Shown: positions 46,968 to 55,946 of the stretch, in pieces | Position numbering within the stretch: the first letter of the stretch is position 1 | Layout of the letters: every line of letters begins with the position of its first letter | Assembly (NCBI GenBank): GCA_049792875.1 | Contig: JBARBI010000015.1 | Coordinates: 17,876 to 81,875, forward strand | Source: Sulfotelmatobacter sp049792875 | GTDB lineage: Bacteria; Acidobacteriota; Terriglobia; Terriglobales; Acidobacteriaceae | Direction: 5' to 3' | DNA length: 64,000 nt | The notes under the pieces: generated by a model | Told to the model about the DNA's origin: nothing | Databases searched by the model: none | Seen by the model: the letters and a program-made list of their open reading frames with translations, nothing else | Program-made: the position numbers and the translations under genes

Positions 46968-47684
46968 ATGTCAAGGGAAAAAGAGAGCGGGTCAAAGTCA
47001 GGTCCATCTAGGCCACGTAAGCCCGCACAACGTCCCCCCGTTCAAGAGCGCAGCCGCGAATCGCTGCGGCGCATGCTCGATGCCGCGGAGGTGGTGCTCG
47101 CGAAGCACGGCCTGGAAGGCGCAATCCTGCCGCGCATCGCAGCCAAAGCTGGCATTTCGGCGGCCAACGTCTATCGACGCTTCCGTGACAAGGACGCGCT
47201 CATGGCAGCGGTGTTCCAGCGAATCAGGGAGCGCAGTTCGGCCGCAACGGCTGCGCAAGTTGACCCCGAGATGGTGCGGCCCATTGGTCTGGTCCGATTC
47301 TCACGCAACATCATCGGGGGCATGATTCAGAATTACCGCGGGGATGCCGGTTTGATTCGCGCGGCCGTTCAATACTCAGAGCAACACTGGGAGACCGCAT
47401 TCGTGCGCGCAACGAGGGCGTCCGAGGCGCAATCGTTTCAGACGATGGTAGACACTTTCATGATCTGGCGCGATCAGATTAAGCATCCCGACCCGCCAGG
47501 TGCGGTCCGCTTTGGATTCGTCATGATTGCGCTTGTTTTACGGGAGCTGATTTTGTTCAATCGAGCGCGCATTTTTGAGGACGTGCTGTCGCTCGATGAT
47601 GACCTCCTCAAAACGGAGCTGCCCCGAATGTTTCTGAGTTACCTCGGTGTGGAATCGGACCAGGTCAACGAACCTCGCTCCTGA
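46968..47684 (+). CDS. TetR-family transcriptional regulator
   Basis: 238 residues from ATG 46968. A long basic N-terminal tail (about 35 residues, rich in Arg, Lys and Pro) precedes the TetR helix-turn-helix (MLDAAEVVLAKHGLEGAILP, AKAGISAANVYRRFRDKDAL). The C-terminal ligand domain is helical. It probably represses the divergent two-gene operon (46882 to 45990) and itself. Confidence 0.88.
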   Translation: MSREKESGSKSGPSRPRKPAQRPPVQERSRESLRRMLDAAEVVLAKHGLEGAILPRIAAKAGISAANVYRRFRDKDALMAAVFQRIRERSSAATAAQVDPEMVRPIGLVRFSRNIIGGMIQNYRGDAGLIRAAVQYSEQHWETAFVRATRASEAQSFQTMVDTFMIWRDQIKHPDPPGAVRFGFVMIALVLRELILFNRARIFEDVLSLDDDLLKTELPRMFLSYLGVESDQVNEPRS

Positions 47685-47808
47685 ACTAGTGTCTGCAGTC
47701 GTCTAGACCGGAGGTAACGACACAATTTACGTCACAATTGGCAAAATGGGAGGAACAAGCGGACCAGACGAAAGAACCGAAAACTCAAGAAAAGCAACAG
47801 AATAAGAT

Positions 47809-47885
47809 TGGTCGGGACGGGCAGATTTGAACTGCCGACCCCTCGCACCCCAAGCGAGTGCTCTACCAGGCTGAGCCACGTCCCG
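47809..47885 (-). tRNA. tRNA-Pro (anticodon GGG), CCA encoded
   Basis: Reading the minus strand from 47885: acceptor CGGGACG pairs with CGTCCCG, the D arm is GCTC/GAGC, the anticodon stem CTCGC/GCGAG encloses loop TTGGGGT (anticodon GGG), the T arm is GGCAG/CTGCC with TTCAAAT, discriminator A, then CCA in the gene. Total 77 bases. It reads CCC and CCU codons. Confidence 0.95.
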
Positions 47886-48034
47886 ACGAGGAAGGATTCC
47901 ACCGATGCGACGGTTCGCCGTGAGGCAACCCGTCAGATCCAGCGGAGGGGTTCACTGGGCAATTTTACACTAGCAGCAGCCCTCGCGCCGGGAAAACCAA
48001 AATTCCGGAGATCGCTGGCTGGCGGAAGTGCTCG

Positions 48035-48685
48035 CTAGCGAATGCGTCCGCTGCGAACCATCAGAGTGATGGCGGCGGCAAGCCACCAGAGCGCTTGCAC
48101 TCCTGCGAAGGCCGTGACCGCCACGGGCAGCGTGAGGGTGTGCAAGAAGGCAATTCCCAAAATTGCGAAAGCCGCTCCTAACAAAATACCCAGATACCCG
48201 AACCCTCGCGGCAATATCGGGGAACGGAGAACGACTAACCCCAGCGGCAGAAACAGAGCTGGGGCCGCCACGATGAAATAAAGGTGCTGGGCGGCATAAA
48301 TCAGCCTGAGACTGACTGAGGTCATCATCGGGGGATCGGCATATAACGCGCTGATATAGAACGTGATCTCGATGAGACTCACCGTCATCAGGATCGTCGC
48401 GCCAAAAAACGTCATCCACCCCAAAAGTCGTGCCGCGGCTCCGGCCAGGTGAACCAGAGAGAAGGCAAACAAAACGATTAGGACCGGGCCTACCGCTTGC
48501 AGCCAGGCTCCCCACAGTACCGTCGAGTAGTGCTGTTGACCGAACTCCAGCAGCTCGGCCCTGGTCGCACCCGGAGGCGGACCGGGATTGATAAGAAACG
48601 ACAGACCCAGCAGGACAACGCCCGCGATGCCGCTGAGTCCGCTGAGAATGCAGAATGACTTGGTTGAGATCAAGCCTCTGTCCAT
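48035..48685 (-). CDS. multi-helix membrane protein
   Basis: 216 residues with about six hydrophobic helices. No family motif recognised; the layout recalls small DUF4386-like membrane proteins, which is only a guess. It lies ten bases downstream of the DUF2141 gene and is probably its operon partner under the TetR gene at 49348. Confidence 0.65.
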   Translation of the reverse strand: MDRGLISTKSFCILSGLSGIAGVVLLGLSFLINPGPPPGATRAELLEFGQQHYSTVLWGAWLQAVGPVLIVLFAFSLVHLAGAAARLLGWMTFFGATILMTVSLIEITFYISALYADPPMMTSVSLRLIYAAQHLYFIVAAPALFLPLGLVVLRSPILPRGFGYLGILLGAAFAILGIAFLHTLTLPVAVTAFAGVQALWWLAAAITLMVRSGRIR

Positions 48686-48695
48686 AGGGCACCGC

Positions 48696-49151
48696 CTACA
48701 AGTAGTGGATGGTGACCTTCAGATCCAGCCGGTCCCCGGAAAAATGAAAAGCTGCCGCTTCGAATTTCGGAGGCCCGAGGTGGCCTTTGGCGTCGTTCGA
48801 CGCTCCGACGCCCTCGCGGGGGATCCCCAAGAAGCTCGTATCCAACTTTCCGTTGGAATTCTCGTCGTGGAAGACCGAGACGGCGTATGTCCCGGGTGCG
48901 ATTCCAGAGAACTCGCAGGATGATTTGCCGTGCGAAATGTCGGACTTGGCCCGTGCGACGGCTTTGTCCCCTGACTTGGGAAAATCGCTGGCTGAAGAGA
49001 ATAAGGCGCACTGGACCTGGCCCTTGTCATTGCGCAACCCAACGATCTCGACTTGGATGAAGCCGCCTTGCTGTGATTGGGCCTGCGATGGCACAACCGG
49101 GGCGACCAGGAGCGAGGCCCCGACAAATAAGAAGGTCAGTATCTCGGCCAT
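48696..49151 (-). CDS. exported DUF2141 protein
   Basis: 151 residues from ATG 49151. Signal peptide (LTFLFVGASLLVAPVVPSQAQ). IQVEIVGLRNDKGQVQCALF and the C-terminal GTYAVSVFHDENSNGKLDTSFLG are the DUF2141 hallmarks; the latter resembles a calcium-binding loop (DENSNGKLD). The function of this periplasmic family is not established. It is the first gene divergent from the TetR regulator. Confidence 0.85.
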   Translation of the reverse strand: MAEILTFLFVGASLLVAPVVPSQAQSQQGGFIQVEIVGLRNDKGQVQCALFSSASDFPKSGDKAVARAKSDISHGKSSCEFSGIAPGTYAVSVFHDENSNGKLDTSFLGIPREGVGASNDAKGHLGPPKFEAAAFHFSGDRLDLKVTIHYL

Positions 49152-49217
49152 GGTTTGTCGCCTCTCATTTCTCACTGCTCTGGGGTATCAGGGCGTGTGG
49201 TATCATCTTCCTCAGTG

Positions 49218-49231
49218 AGTGAGCGCTCACT
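49218..49231. promoter_or_regulatory. candidate TetR operator, perfect 14-base palindrome
   Basis: AGTGAGCGCTCACT reads identically on both strands and lies between the divergent DUF2141 and TetR genes. The sequence resembles operators of AcrR/TetR-type repressors (GAGCGCTC core). Confidence 0.65.
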
Positions 49232-49347
49232 ACCATATCTCTTGACGGACCGGTTGTCAAGAGCTGCTGTAGAATCACGAGGCTGCCCGGAATGGACTCA
49301 GGAAGCGGACAATCAGGGTCCCGGGCGGGCAAGGAGGGAGAGGCTGA

Positions 49348-49965
49348 ATGGTCGGGAAAGATCGTGGGTCCCGCAAGGCCAATCGGCGCGCCGAAATACT
49401 TCAGGCGGCGGAAAGGCTCCTGCTCTCGCGCGGCTTGTCGGGGATCACGACACGGCAGATTTCCAAGCAGGCCGGATGTTCAGAAGGCGCTCTTTACGTA
49501 CATTTCAAGGGCCGGTTGGAACTGCTGCTGGCCATGCTCGAGGACAGTTTGCCGGAGATGCTGGGTCCGCTACGCACGCTGCAACAGAAGGTAGGCCACG
49601 GTTCCCCACAGACGAATCTGGCGACGGCACTTCGGGGCATCTACAAGTTTCACCAGCGCGCGACGCCCCGCGTCGCGGGCCTGTTCGCAGACCCGGAACT
49701 GCACGCGGCTTTCCGGTCTTCCCTGATCCGTCAAAACAAAGGCCCCCATCTCTCCCTGAAGGTTCTAGAGGACTACATCACGGCCGAGCAGGAAATGGGG
49801 CGCGTGGACCAGCGAGTGGACGCGAAGTTGGCGGCTTACTTGCTGATGTCGTCCTCTTTTTTCCGCGCGTTCAGTGAACAGTTTTTCGGGCGGCCGATGC
49901 GGCCCGCGTGGAGCAAACTGCTCGACCGATTGATCCGTACCGTGGTTCCAACAACCGCCAATTGA
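49348..49965 (+). CDS. TetR-family transcriptional regulator
   Basis: 205 residues. Helix-turn-helix ILQAAERLLLSRGLSGITTR, then QISKQAGCSEGALYVHFKGRLELL. The C-terminal domain is helical without a known ligand pattern. The gene is divergent from the DUF2141/membrane gene pair, and a perfect palindrome lies in the shared control region, suggesting it represses that operon and itself. Confidence 0.9.
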   Translation: MVGKDRGSRKANRRAEILQAAERLLLSRGLSGITTRQISKQAGCSEGALYVHFKGRLELLLAMLEDSLPEMLGPLRTLQQKVGHGSPQTNLATALRGIYKFHQRATPRVAGLFADPELHAAFRSSLIRQNKGPHLSLKVLEDYITAEQEMGRVDQRVDAKLAAYLLMSSSFFRAFSEQFFGRPMRPAWSKLLDRLIRTVVPTTAN

Positions 49966-49990
49966 TTCGCTGCGGCGGCAGGCGCCCCAA

Positions 49991-52819
49991 TCACTCGAGG
50001 TCCCTCCAGTTTGCACCTACCCCCATTTCTACAAGCAGGGGCACGGCGAGAGAATGAGCTTTTTCCATGTGCTCTCGCACCAGCGGTTGCATGATCTCCA
50101 CTTCATTTTCGGGAACTTCGAAAACCAGTTCATCGTGGACTTGCAGCGTCATTCTTGTCTTCAGCCCGCGGGCGCGCAGGGCTGCGTCGATGCGGATCAT
50201 GGCGATCTTTATCAGATCGGCCGCCGTGCCCTGTAGAGGCGTGTTCACCGCGGTGCGCTCGGCGAACCCGCGCTGATTGACGTTCTTGCTGTTGATGTCG
50301 GGGATCGGCCGGATTCGCCCGAACAGCGTTTTCACTTTCAGGTCACGCCGGGCTTCTTCCAAAGTCTTGTCGATAAAGGCACGAACGCCGCTATATTTTT
50401 CGAAATAAGCGGTAATGAATTGCTTCGCTTCGCCGGGCTGAATGCCGAGTTGCTGCGAGAGTCCAAACGCAGACAGACCGTAGACGATCCCGAAATTGAC
50501 GACCTTCGCCTGCCGGCGGTGGTCGGGCGTGACCATCAGCGGCGGCACGCCGAACACTTGCGATGCGGTCAGCGTGTGAATGTCGTCGCCGCGTCGGTAC
50601 GCTTCGACCAGCAGCGGATCGCGCGACAGATGGGCCAGCAGGCGCAACTCGATCTGTGAATAGTCAGCGGTGAGCAAAACGTGGCCAGGTTCGGCGATGA
50701 AAGCGGCGCGAATTCCTCGCCCGAGTTCTGTTCGAATCGGAATATTTTGCAGGTTCGGATTGGCCGAGGACAGCCGCCCAGTAGCCGTTCCGGTCTGCCC
50801 GAAGGTTGTGTGCAAGCGGCCAGTTGCCGGATGAATGAGCGCGGGCAGTGCATCCACGTAAGTAGATTTGAGTTTGGTAAGCTGGCGGTAGTCGAGCACC
50901 ATGCGTGCTATGGGATGATTCTCCGCGAGCTCTTCGAGCACATCGACCGCAGTCGAGATGGTGCGTCCCTTGCCATATTTCACCGGCTTGGGCAGATTCA
51001 TGCGATTGAACAGGACGTCGCCCAGTTGCTTGGGCGAGCCAACATTGAATTCCATCCCCGCCGCTTCGTAAATTTCTTTCGCCTTGGCGGCGATCTCACT
51101 CTCCAGCTTGCTCGACATCTGCGAGAGCGCAGCCGTGTCGATCTTGACTCCGGCCTGCTCCATGCGCGCAAGGACGGGCACAAGGGGAAGGTCCATTTCT
51201 TCGTACAGCTTTGTCAGGCCTGCCTGCTCGACGTCGCCGCGCAGCGCGCTTGCCAAACGTCCCGTGATGTCGGCAGACTCGGCCAACTCCTCAGCCAGCT
51301 TCAGGTTGAAGCGCCGCAAAGCAACCTCCGCGAGCCGGTGCGATGAGTACGTCGGATCGAGCAAATAGGAATACAGCATCGGATCGTGGCGCACGCCCGC
51401 AAGGGGAATGCCCAGCGGATCCAGCGCGTGAATCGCCGCCTTATAGTCGTGGATTGCTTTGGGCACAGCGGAGTTGGTCAACACCGAGCGCAGTTTTTCA
51501 GAGGTGTCCCCGGAATCGAGCTTGACGATCGTGGCGGAGCCCGCCGTCGCTGAGATCGCGGCGCGCCGGGCCGTGGGTTCGGGAAGCGTTCTACCCATGG
51601 ACGTTCCGACTAAGAACAGCTGAGCGTCCTGCGGCTCCTCTTCGCTCTGTTCTTCGTCGGCGCCGTCGGATTTTTCCTGTTCAACCGCGACCGCGAGCGC
51701 AGCTCCACGGGCGACTGCGTTGATCACCCTCTCGACGTCCCCAGCCGACTTCGCCTCCGCATAATGAGTCTCGCTAACCTCGACCACGGGCAACAGTTCT
51801 TTGAGCAGCGAAGTAAATTCCAGCTCGGTGAAGAGCGCGCGCAATGCGTCCAGGTCCGGCTCCCCAGCGCGCATAGATTCCACGTCGAGTTCAATAGGAA
51901 CATTGGTATCGATGGTCGCCATGCTCTTGCTGAACAGAATTGCTTCACGATTATTCAGCAACGACTCGCGGTAAGTCTTCTTTTCGACTTCCGCGGCGTG
52001 CTCCAGTGCCTGCTCGACTGTGCCGAATCGCTTTATAATTTCGACCGAGCCCTTGTCGCCGATGCCCGGGGCGCCGGGAATGTTGTCGATGGCGTCGCCG
52101 CGAAGCGCCATCACGTCGATGACGCGCTCGGGCGGCACGCCGAGAATTTCCTCGACCTTCGTGGCATCACAGATCAGGTTGTCCTTCGGCGGATTCAGGA
52201 TCTGCACCTTGTCGTTGACCAGTTGCATCATGTCCTTGTCGCTGGAAACGACGTACACGGGATGCGAGGCCTCGGCGGCCTTGCGCGCGAGAGTGCCGAT
52301 TACGTCGTCAGCCTCGAAACGAATGACCTCAAGGATCGGAATACGGTAGGCTTCGAGCGCCCGCCGAATATAGGGAACCTGCTGCACCAGATCTTCCGGC
52401 ATGGCAGAGCGGTTCGCCTTGTAGCCTTTGTATTCCACTTCCGTGAAAGTCTGCGTTTTGATGTCGAATTTGCGAATGCTGGTCACGGCTTCGGCCTGCT
52501 CGTCGCGGAACGTTGGCCCGGCAACATCGAACACGGCAGCCAGATATTGGGGAGAAAAATCGTCGCGCAGTTTGCGCAGCATGTTCACAAAGACGTAAAT
52601 CGCCGCGGTCGGGAGCCCCGCCCTGGTCGACATGGGCCGCTGTCGCGCCATGGCGTGGTAGGCGCGGAAGATGAACGACATGGTGTCGATGAGGTAGATG
52701 CGGCCGGGGGCGGACGAAGGTTGAGATGTACCGCCGGTTGCGGCTTGGCCGTTCGAAGCTCGATCGTTCGAATGTGCCGCGGGCGGGGCTTGGTTCGGAG
52801 ATTTCTTACGCGGAGGCAA
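49991..52819 (-). CDS. polA: DNA polymerase I
   Basis: 942 residues, full-length PolA. An N-terminal 5' nuclease (YLIDTMSFIFRAYHAM, DVAGPTFRDE, FEADDVIGTLA, GDAIDNIPGAPGIGDKGS) and a C-terminal polymerase with motif A TADYSQIELRLLAHLS, motif B RRQAKVVNFGIVYGLSAFGL and motif C LQVHDELVFEVP. The middle 3'-5' exonuclease domain lacks the canonical FDTET motif (region reads LAVAVEQ), so proofreading is probably lost. The start is TTG 52819; the first 40 residues are low complexity and may be flexible. Confidence 0.95.
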   Translation of the reverse strand: MPPRKKSPNQAPPAAHSNDRASNGQAATGGTSQPSSAPGRIYLIDTMSFIFRAYHAMARQRPMSTRAGLPTAAIYVFVNMLRKLRDDFSPQYLAAVFDVAGPTFRDEQAEAVTSIRKFDIKTQTFTEVEYKGYKANRSAMPEDLVQQVPYIRRALEAYRIPILEVIRFEADDVIGTLARKAAEASHPVYVVSSDKDMMQLVNDKVQILNPPKDNLICDATKVEEILGVPPERVIDVMALRGDAIDNIPGAPGIGDKGSVEIIKRFGTVEQALEHAAEVEKKTYRESLLNNREAILFSKSMATIDTNVPIELDVESMRAGEPDLDALRALFTELEFTSLLKELLPVVEVSETHYAEAKSAGDVERVINAVARGAALAVAVEQEKSDGADEEQSEEEPQDAQLFLVGTSMGRTLPEPTARRAAISATAGSATIVKLDSGDTSEKLRSVLTNSAVPKAIHDYKAAIHALDPLGIPLAGVRHDPMLYSYLLDPTYSSHRLAEVALRRFNLKLAEELAESADITGRLASALRGDVEQAGLTKLYEEMDLPLVPVLARMEQAGVKIDTAALSQMSSKLESEIAAKAKEIYEAAGMEFNVGSPKQLGDVLFNRMNLPKPVKYGKGRTISTAVDVLEELAENHPIARMVLDYRQLTKLKSTYVDALPALIHPATGRLHTTFGQTGTATGRLSSANPNLQNIPIRTELGRGIRAAFIAEPGHVLLTADYSQIELRLLAHLSRDPLLVEAYRRGDDIHTLTASQVFGVPPLMVTPDHRRQAKVVNFGIVYGLSAFGLSQQLGIQPGEAKQFITAYFEKYSGVRAFIDKTLEEARRDLKVKTLFGRIRPIPDINSKNVNQRGFAERTAVNTPLQGTAADLIKIAMIRIDAALRARGLKTRMTLQVHDELVFEVPENEVEIMQPLVREHMEKAHSLAVPLLVEMGVGANWRDLE

Positions 52820-52847
52820 CCCGCATAGTGTAGCAGTCCCTCAGGCG

Positions 52848-53348
52848 CTAGAAATCCACGCGGAAGTTCGCTTCCACGACTTTGCCGTCCTTACCGTTAG
52901 GGTCGCGGAAAACCAGGTAGTACTTGACGGGATGATTCAACGAAGGGGGAAGGTCAAAATTGACGGCCTGGTTGTGGGACGCTTCGACGGAGAACATGGC
53001 CTCACTGGCGCGGTGGCTGGCAGAATCGGTCTGTTGCTCCTCGCTCAGGATGACGAAGTCGATGTTCGCGGTCTCGTCAGATGCCCCGTGAACCTGGCCG
53101 GCAAACGACTCAAAGATTCCATGCAGATGCGGCTGGGCGGAATGCGCAGGGATTTCGAAGGGAAATGCGGCCGAGCCCTTCAGGTTGAAGGTTTTCTGCA
53201 GAACCGTTTGCGTAGTGCCCACCGGCGAGGGCGCCACGCGATCTGACGGTATAATGTTGTTTGCGGTTGGGGGCGCCGGCTTCGTACACGCCACAACTCC
53301 TACGAACAGAGCCGCGAGCATGGCGAGTACGTGTCTACGCTGCGGCAT
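52848..53348 (-). CDS. lipoprotein of unknown function
   Basis: 166 residues with a lipobox (FVGVVAC) near residue 21. The mature region is beta-rich: FPFEIPAHSAQPHLHGIFES and VKYYLVFRDP. No family recognised. It starts six bases after the cysteine dioxygenase-like gene and is followed 28 bases on by polA, all on the minus strand. Confidence 0.65.
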   Translation of the reverse strand: MPQRRHVLAMLAALFVGVVACTKPAPPTANNIIPSDRVAPSPVGTTQTVLQKTFNLKGSAAFPFEIPAHSAQPHLHGIFESFAGQVHGASDETANIDFVILSEEQQTDSASHRASEAMFSVEASHNQAVNFDLPPSLNHPVKYYLVFRDPNGKDGKVVEANFRVDF

Positions 53349-53354
53349 CAGGAA

Positions 53355-53936
53355 TCAGTGCCCCACAGTCTTTCCGTATTCGGTATTAAAGTGGAGCTGA
53401 ATTTCCCCGCACGTCCCCTGTTCGGGCGAGTACACCACACAGGTATCGAAGGGCCGGGAATACACGTGCAGGCTGACGGCGCGCTGGTTGAATTCGCGGG
53501 GATTCACTACGCGATGCACCGGATCGGCGGGATCGACCGCGCACGGATGCGAGATATTCATTTCAACGGTATCGGTTGGTTCCAGCCGGCACCGCCCATT
53601 TTGCAGATCCTGGTGAACCAGGTGAAAATTTTCCACGTGCAGCCGGCCGATGGGGACGGCCATCCAGCAATTCTGGTCGCGATGATTATGCACCGAACTA
53701 GCCTGCCCGACCTCCCAGCAGATGGCCATCAATTCATAGAGCGGAGTCCGGTCGATGAGATTGCGGGTGTAGTGTTGCCCATCCCAGGTCAGAAAGGCAG
53801 AGAGCGAGTCAGCGCTGACAGGAGTGTCCTGCAGAAAGCGCCGCACCGGTTCGGTGGGACCGAAGGCCGACTCGGGGAGCTGGCGGAGACCCTCGACGAA
53901 CTTCTGGAGGGGTACCGGCTTCGCGACGGTGATCAT
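53355..53936 (-). CDS. cysteine dioxygenase family protein (cupin)
   Basis: 193 residues from ATG 53936. The metal motif VHNHRDQNC gives two iron-binding histidines, with Cys five residues after the second. The third His is in DPVHRVVNP and Tyr in SLHVYSRPF. The Cys and Tyr that form the autocatalytic cross-link in type I enzymes are therefore both present. It would oxidise cysteine or a related thiol to the sulfinate. It shares strand and close spacing with a lipoprotein and polA. Confidence 0.85.
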   Translation of the reverse strand: MITVAKPVPLQKFVEGLRQLPESAFGPTEPVRRFLQDTPVSADSLSAFLTWDGQHYTRNLIDRTPLYELMAICWEVGQASSVHNHRDQNCWMAVPIGRLHVENFHLVHQDLQNGRCRLEPTDTVEMNISHPCAVDPADPVHRVVNPREFNQRAVSLHVYSRPFDTCVVYSPEQGTCGEIQLHFNTEYGKTVGH

Positions 53937-54000
53937 CGTGGGCTCCGAGGATAGAGTATAGCGCAGGAGCAACACGCTGGACCTCAGACGGCGACTTCGC

Positions 54001-55632
54001 TTACGGTTGCGTTCCCGCTCCGAGAATTTCCTTGGTTTCCCCCTGCGCCACTGAGGGATATACCGCGCCCTTACGCCGCCGCAAATCCCCCGGCAACTCC
54101 GAGCGCAACAGCCACAGCCCCGCCGCCACCGCCGCCGCCCACGTAATCGAGACCAGGGCGAGTTGTGTCACATCCGCCACGCGGCTGCCGCTCCCATTTG
54201 CAAGAGGCACGACCTTCGCCACTGCAAAGCTGATCGCACCCGCGACCGCCGCCACCACCGCCGCTTTTCCTAATTCTCCCCAGCGCAACTCGCCGAGCGG
54301 AACCAGTTTTCGGTAGTGCAGCAGGCAGGCTAGCGCCACCAGGTTCACACCAATTCCAATATCTGACGCCCACGCCAGGCCCACAACTCCGAAGGTGTGA
54401 AATAACATCGCATACACTGGCAGCGATGCCGCCGTAATCACGGTGACAGCCACCATCGGCGTGAGTGTGTCGCCGGCCGCGTAGAACGCCCGTGCGTAGA
54501 GTCCCTGCGCCGACCACAACGCCAGGGAAAGCGAAAACCAGAAGAAATAAATCGCGGCCGTCTCCGTGTCCGCGAAAAGAAACTTTCCCCGCCGGTACAC
54601 CAGATCGATCAACGGAAGCGCCGCCGCCATCATCCATCCGGTCGCCAGCAACGACGACGCCGAAACCCGGTACACCGAATCGTTCACCGTCACGGCGAAT
54701 TCTTTCAGTTTCTTTTCGTTGAACAGTCGCGCAAAAAATGGCAGCGACGCTTGGCCCGTCGCCTGTCCCAGCACGGCAATCGGCACGGCGAACAACCGTT
54801 TGGCAAACGTCAGGCGCGTAATATCGCCCACGCCATTCGACGCGTAGTGTCGTAGGATCCAGTCATCTGCCGTCACCAGCGAAACGCCTAGCATCAGGGG
54901 CACCGACAGCTTTACCCATTCGCGAAACGCCGGATTCATCACCTCGAACGACGGCTTATATCCGGTCCCAATCCGCACCGCCCCAACGACGCTTGCCAGA
55001 AATGGCCCGGCAAAGCTCCCGATCAGCGCCCCGTAAGCCAGGGACGCGATTCCGAAATGCCGCCCGCCGAGCACTCCGCCGAGGATGATGAACACGTTGT
55101 AGATCAGCGGTCCGAACGCGGGGAACAGGAACAGCCGATGCGAGAGCAGCACGGCCGAGACCACTCCGCCGACATAGAAGAAGATCTGAGCCGGCAGCAG
55201 AATCCGCGTGAGGTGAACGCACAATTCGATCTGGTCCGGCGAAAATCCTTTCACGAACCAGCGCACAAATTGCGGCGCGAAAATCTCCGTCAGGATCGTC
55301 CCCACGAGCATCACTGCCGTCATCACAGTGATAATGATAGAGAACGTCTTCTGCGCGTCGCGGTCGCGCTTCTCGGCCAGAAAGCGGGTGTAGATCGAGA
55401 TGAAGGTGATGGAAGCCGCGCCCCCCGCCACTATGTAGTTGAGGAAGTCCGGCAGCGTGAACGCCGCTACATAAGCATCGGTCTGACCGCCAGCTCCATA
55501 CGCCCACGCGATGTAAGCATCCCGCGCGTAGCCGATGACCCGCGACAGCATCACCGCCGAAATCAGCAGCAAAGTCGCCGAGAATGCAGTGTGCTGGTGC
55601 GACGGCCGGAAAAAGCGCAGCAGTTTCGTCAT
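54001..55632 (-). CDS. murJ: lipid II flippase MurJ (MviN-type)
   Basis: 543 residues with about 14 transmembrane helices. LLISAVMLSRVIGYARDAYI, TDAYVAAFTLPDFLNYIVAGGA, and the second-half GLYARAFYAAGDTLTPM are MurJ hallmarks. It flips lipid II across the inner membrane for peptidoglycan synthesis. ATG 55632 is preferred to a TTG at 55653. The gene is upstream of the cysteine dioxygenase-like, lipoprotein and polA genes on the same strand. Confidence 0.93.
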   Translation of the reverse strand: MTKLLRFFRPSHQHTAFSATLLLISAVMLSRVIGYARDAYIAWAYGAGGQTDAYVAAFTLPDFLNYIVAGGAASITFISIYTRFLAEKRDRDAQKTFSIIITVMTAVMLVGTILTEIFAPQFVRWFVKGFSPDQIELCVHLTRILLPAQIFFYVGGVVSAVLLSHRLFLFPAFGPLIYNVFIILGGVLGGRHFGIASLAYGALIGSFAGPFLASVVGAVRIGTGYKPSFEVMNPAFREWVKLSVPLMLGVSLVTADDWILRHYASNGVGDITRLTFAKRLFAVPIAVLGQATGQASLPFFARLFNEKKLKEFAVTVNDSVYRVSASSLLATGWMMAAALPLIDLVYRRGKFLFADTETAAIYFFWFSLSLALWSAQGLYARAFYAAGDTLTPMVAVTVITAASLPVYAMLFHTFGVVGLAWASDIGIGVNLVALACLLHYRKLVPLGELRWGELGKAAVVAAVAGAISFAVAKVVPLANGSGSRVADVTQLALVSITWAAAVAAGLWLLRSELPGDLRRRKGAVYPSVAQGETKEILGAGTQP

Positions 55633-55750
55633 TGAGATCCGATTAAGTTTCAATCTTAGCGGAATCTCAAATCAGGAGTGTTGACCGACTCGTGTCCGGG
55701 CCGAGCGCGCGCCGAAAGGGGAAGGCCAGCCTACTCTGGCGGATTCTGCT

Positions 55751-55876
55751 TTACTTCCCCACCGGGAAGTTGATGAGGCTGTTCCCCAGCCACTGAATCT
55801 GCAACGGCTCTTTAGCATCCGCGATGGTCTCATCGCTCAGGTCCGTGCCCGTGCCGACTGTACAAAACGTGATCAT
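55751..55876 (-). CDS. 41-residue ORF or gene remnant
   Basis: ATG 55876 to TAA 55751 encodes MITFCTVGTGTDLSDETIAD and then AKEPLQIQWLGNSLINFPVGK. The composition looks coding and the sense extends a few codons upstream of the ATG to an in-frame stop. There is no RBS. It may be a small gene or the end of a lost one, in the gap between murJ and the divergent aminotransferase. Confidence 0.3.
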   Translation of the reverse strand: MITFCTVGTGTDLSDETIADAKEPLQIQWLGNSLINFPVGK

Positions 55877-55946
55877 GTTGTTGAGCAGGAGCCCGATGAT
55901 TCACTGCGACGCAGTGCGATAATCGAGCGTGACTTTTTCCACGACT

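Noticed and set aside
47748..47807. 19-codon ORF (MGGTSGPDERTENSRKATE) next to the tRNA
   Set aside because: No correctly spaced RBS, hydrophilic random-looking composition, and it abuts the tRNA end.
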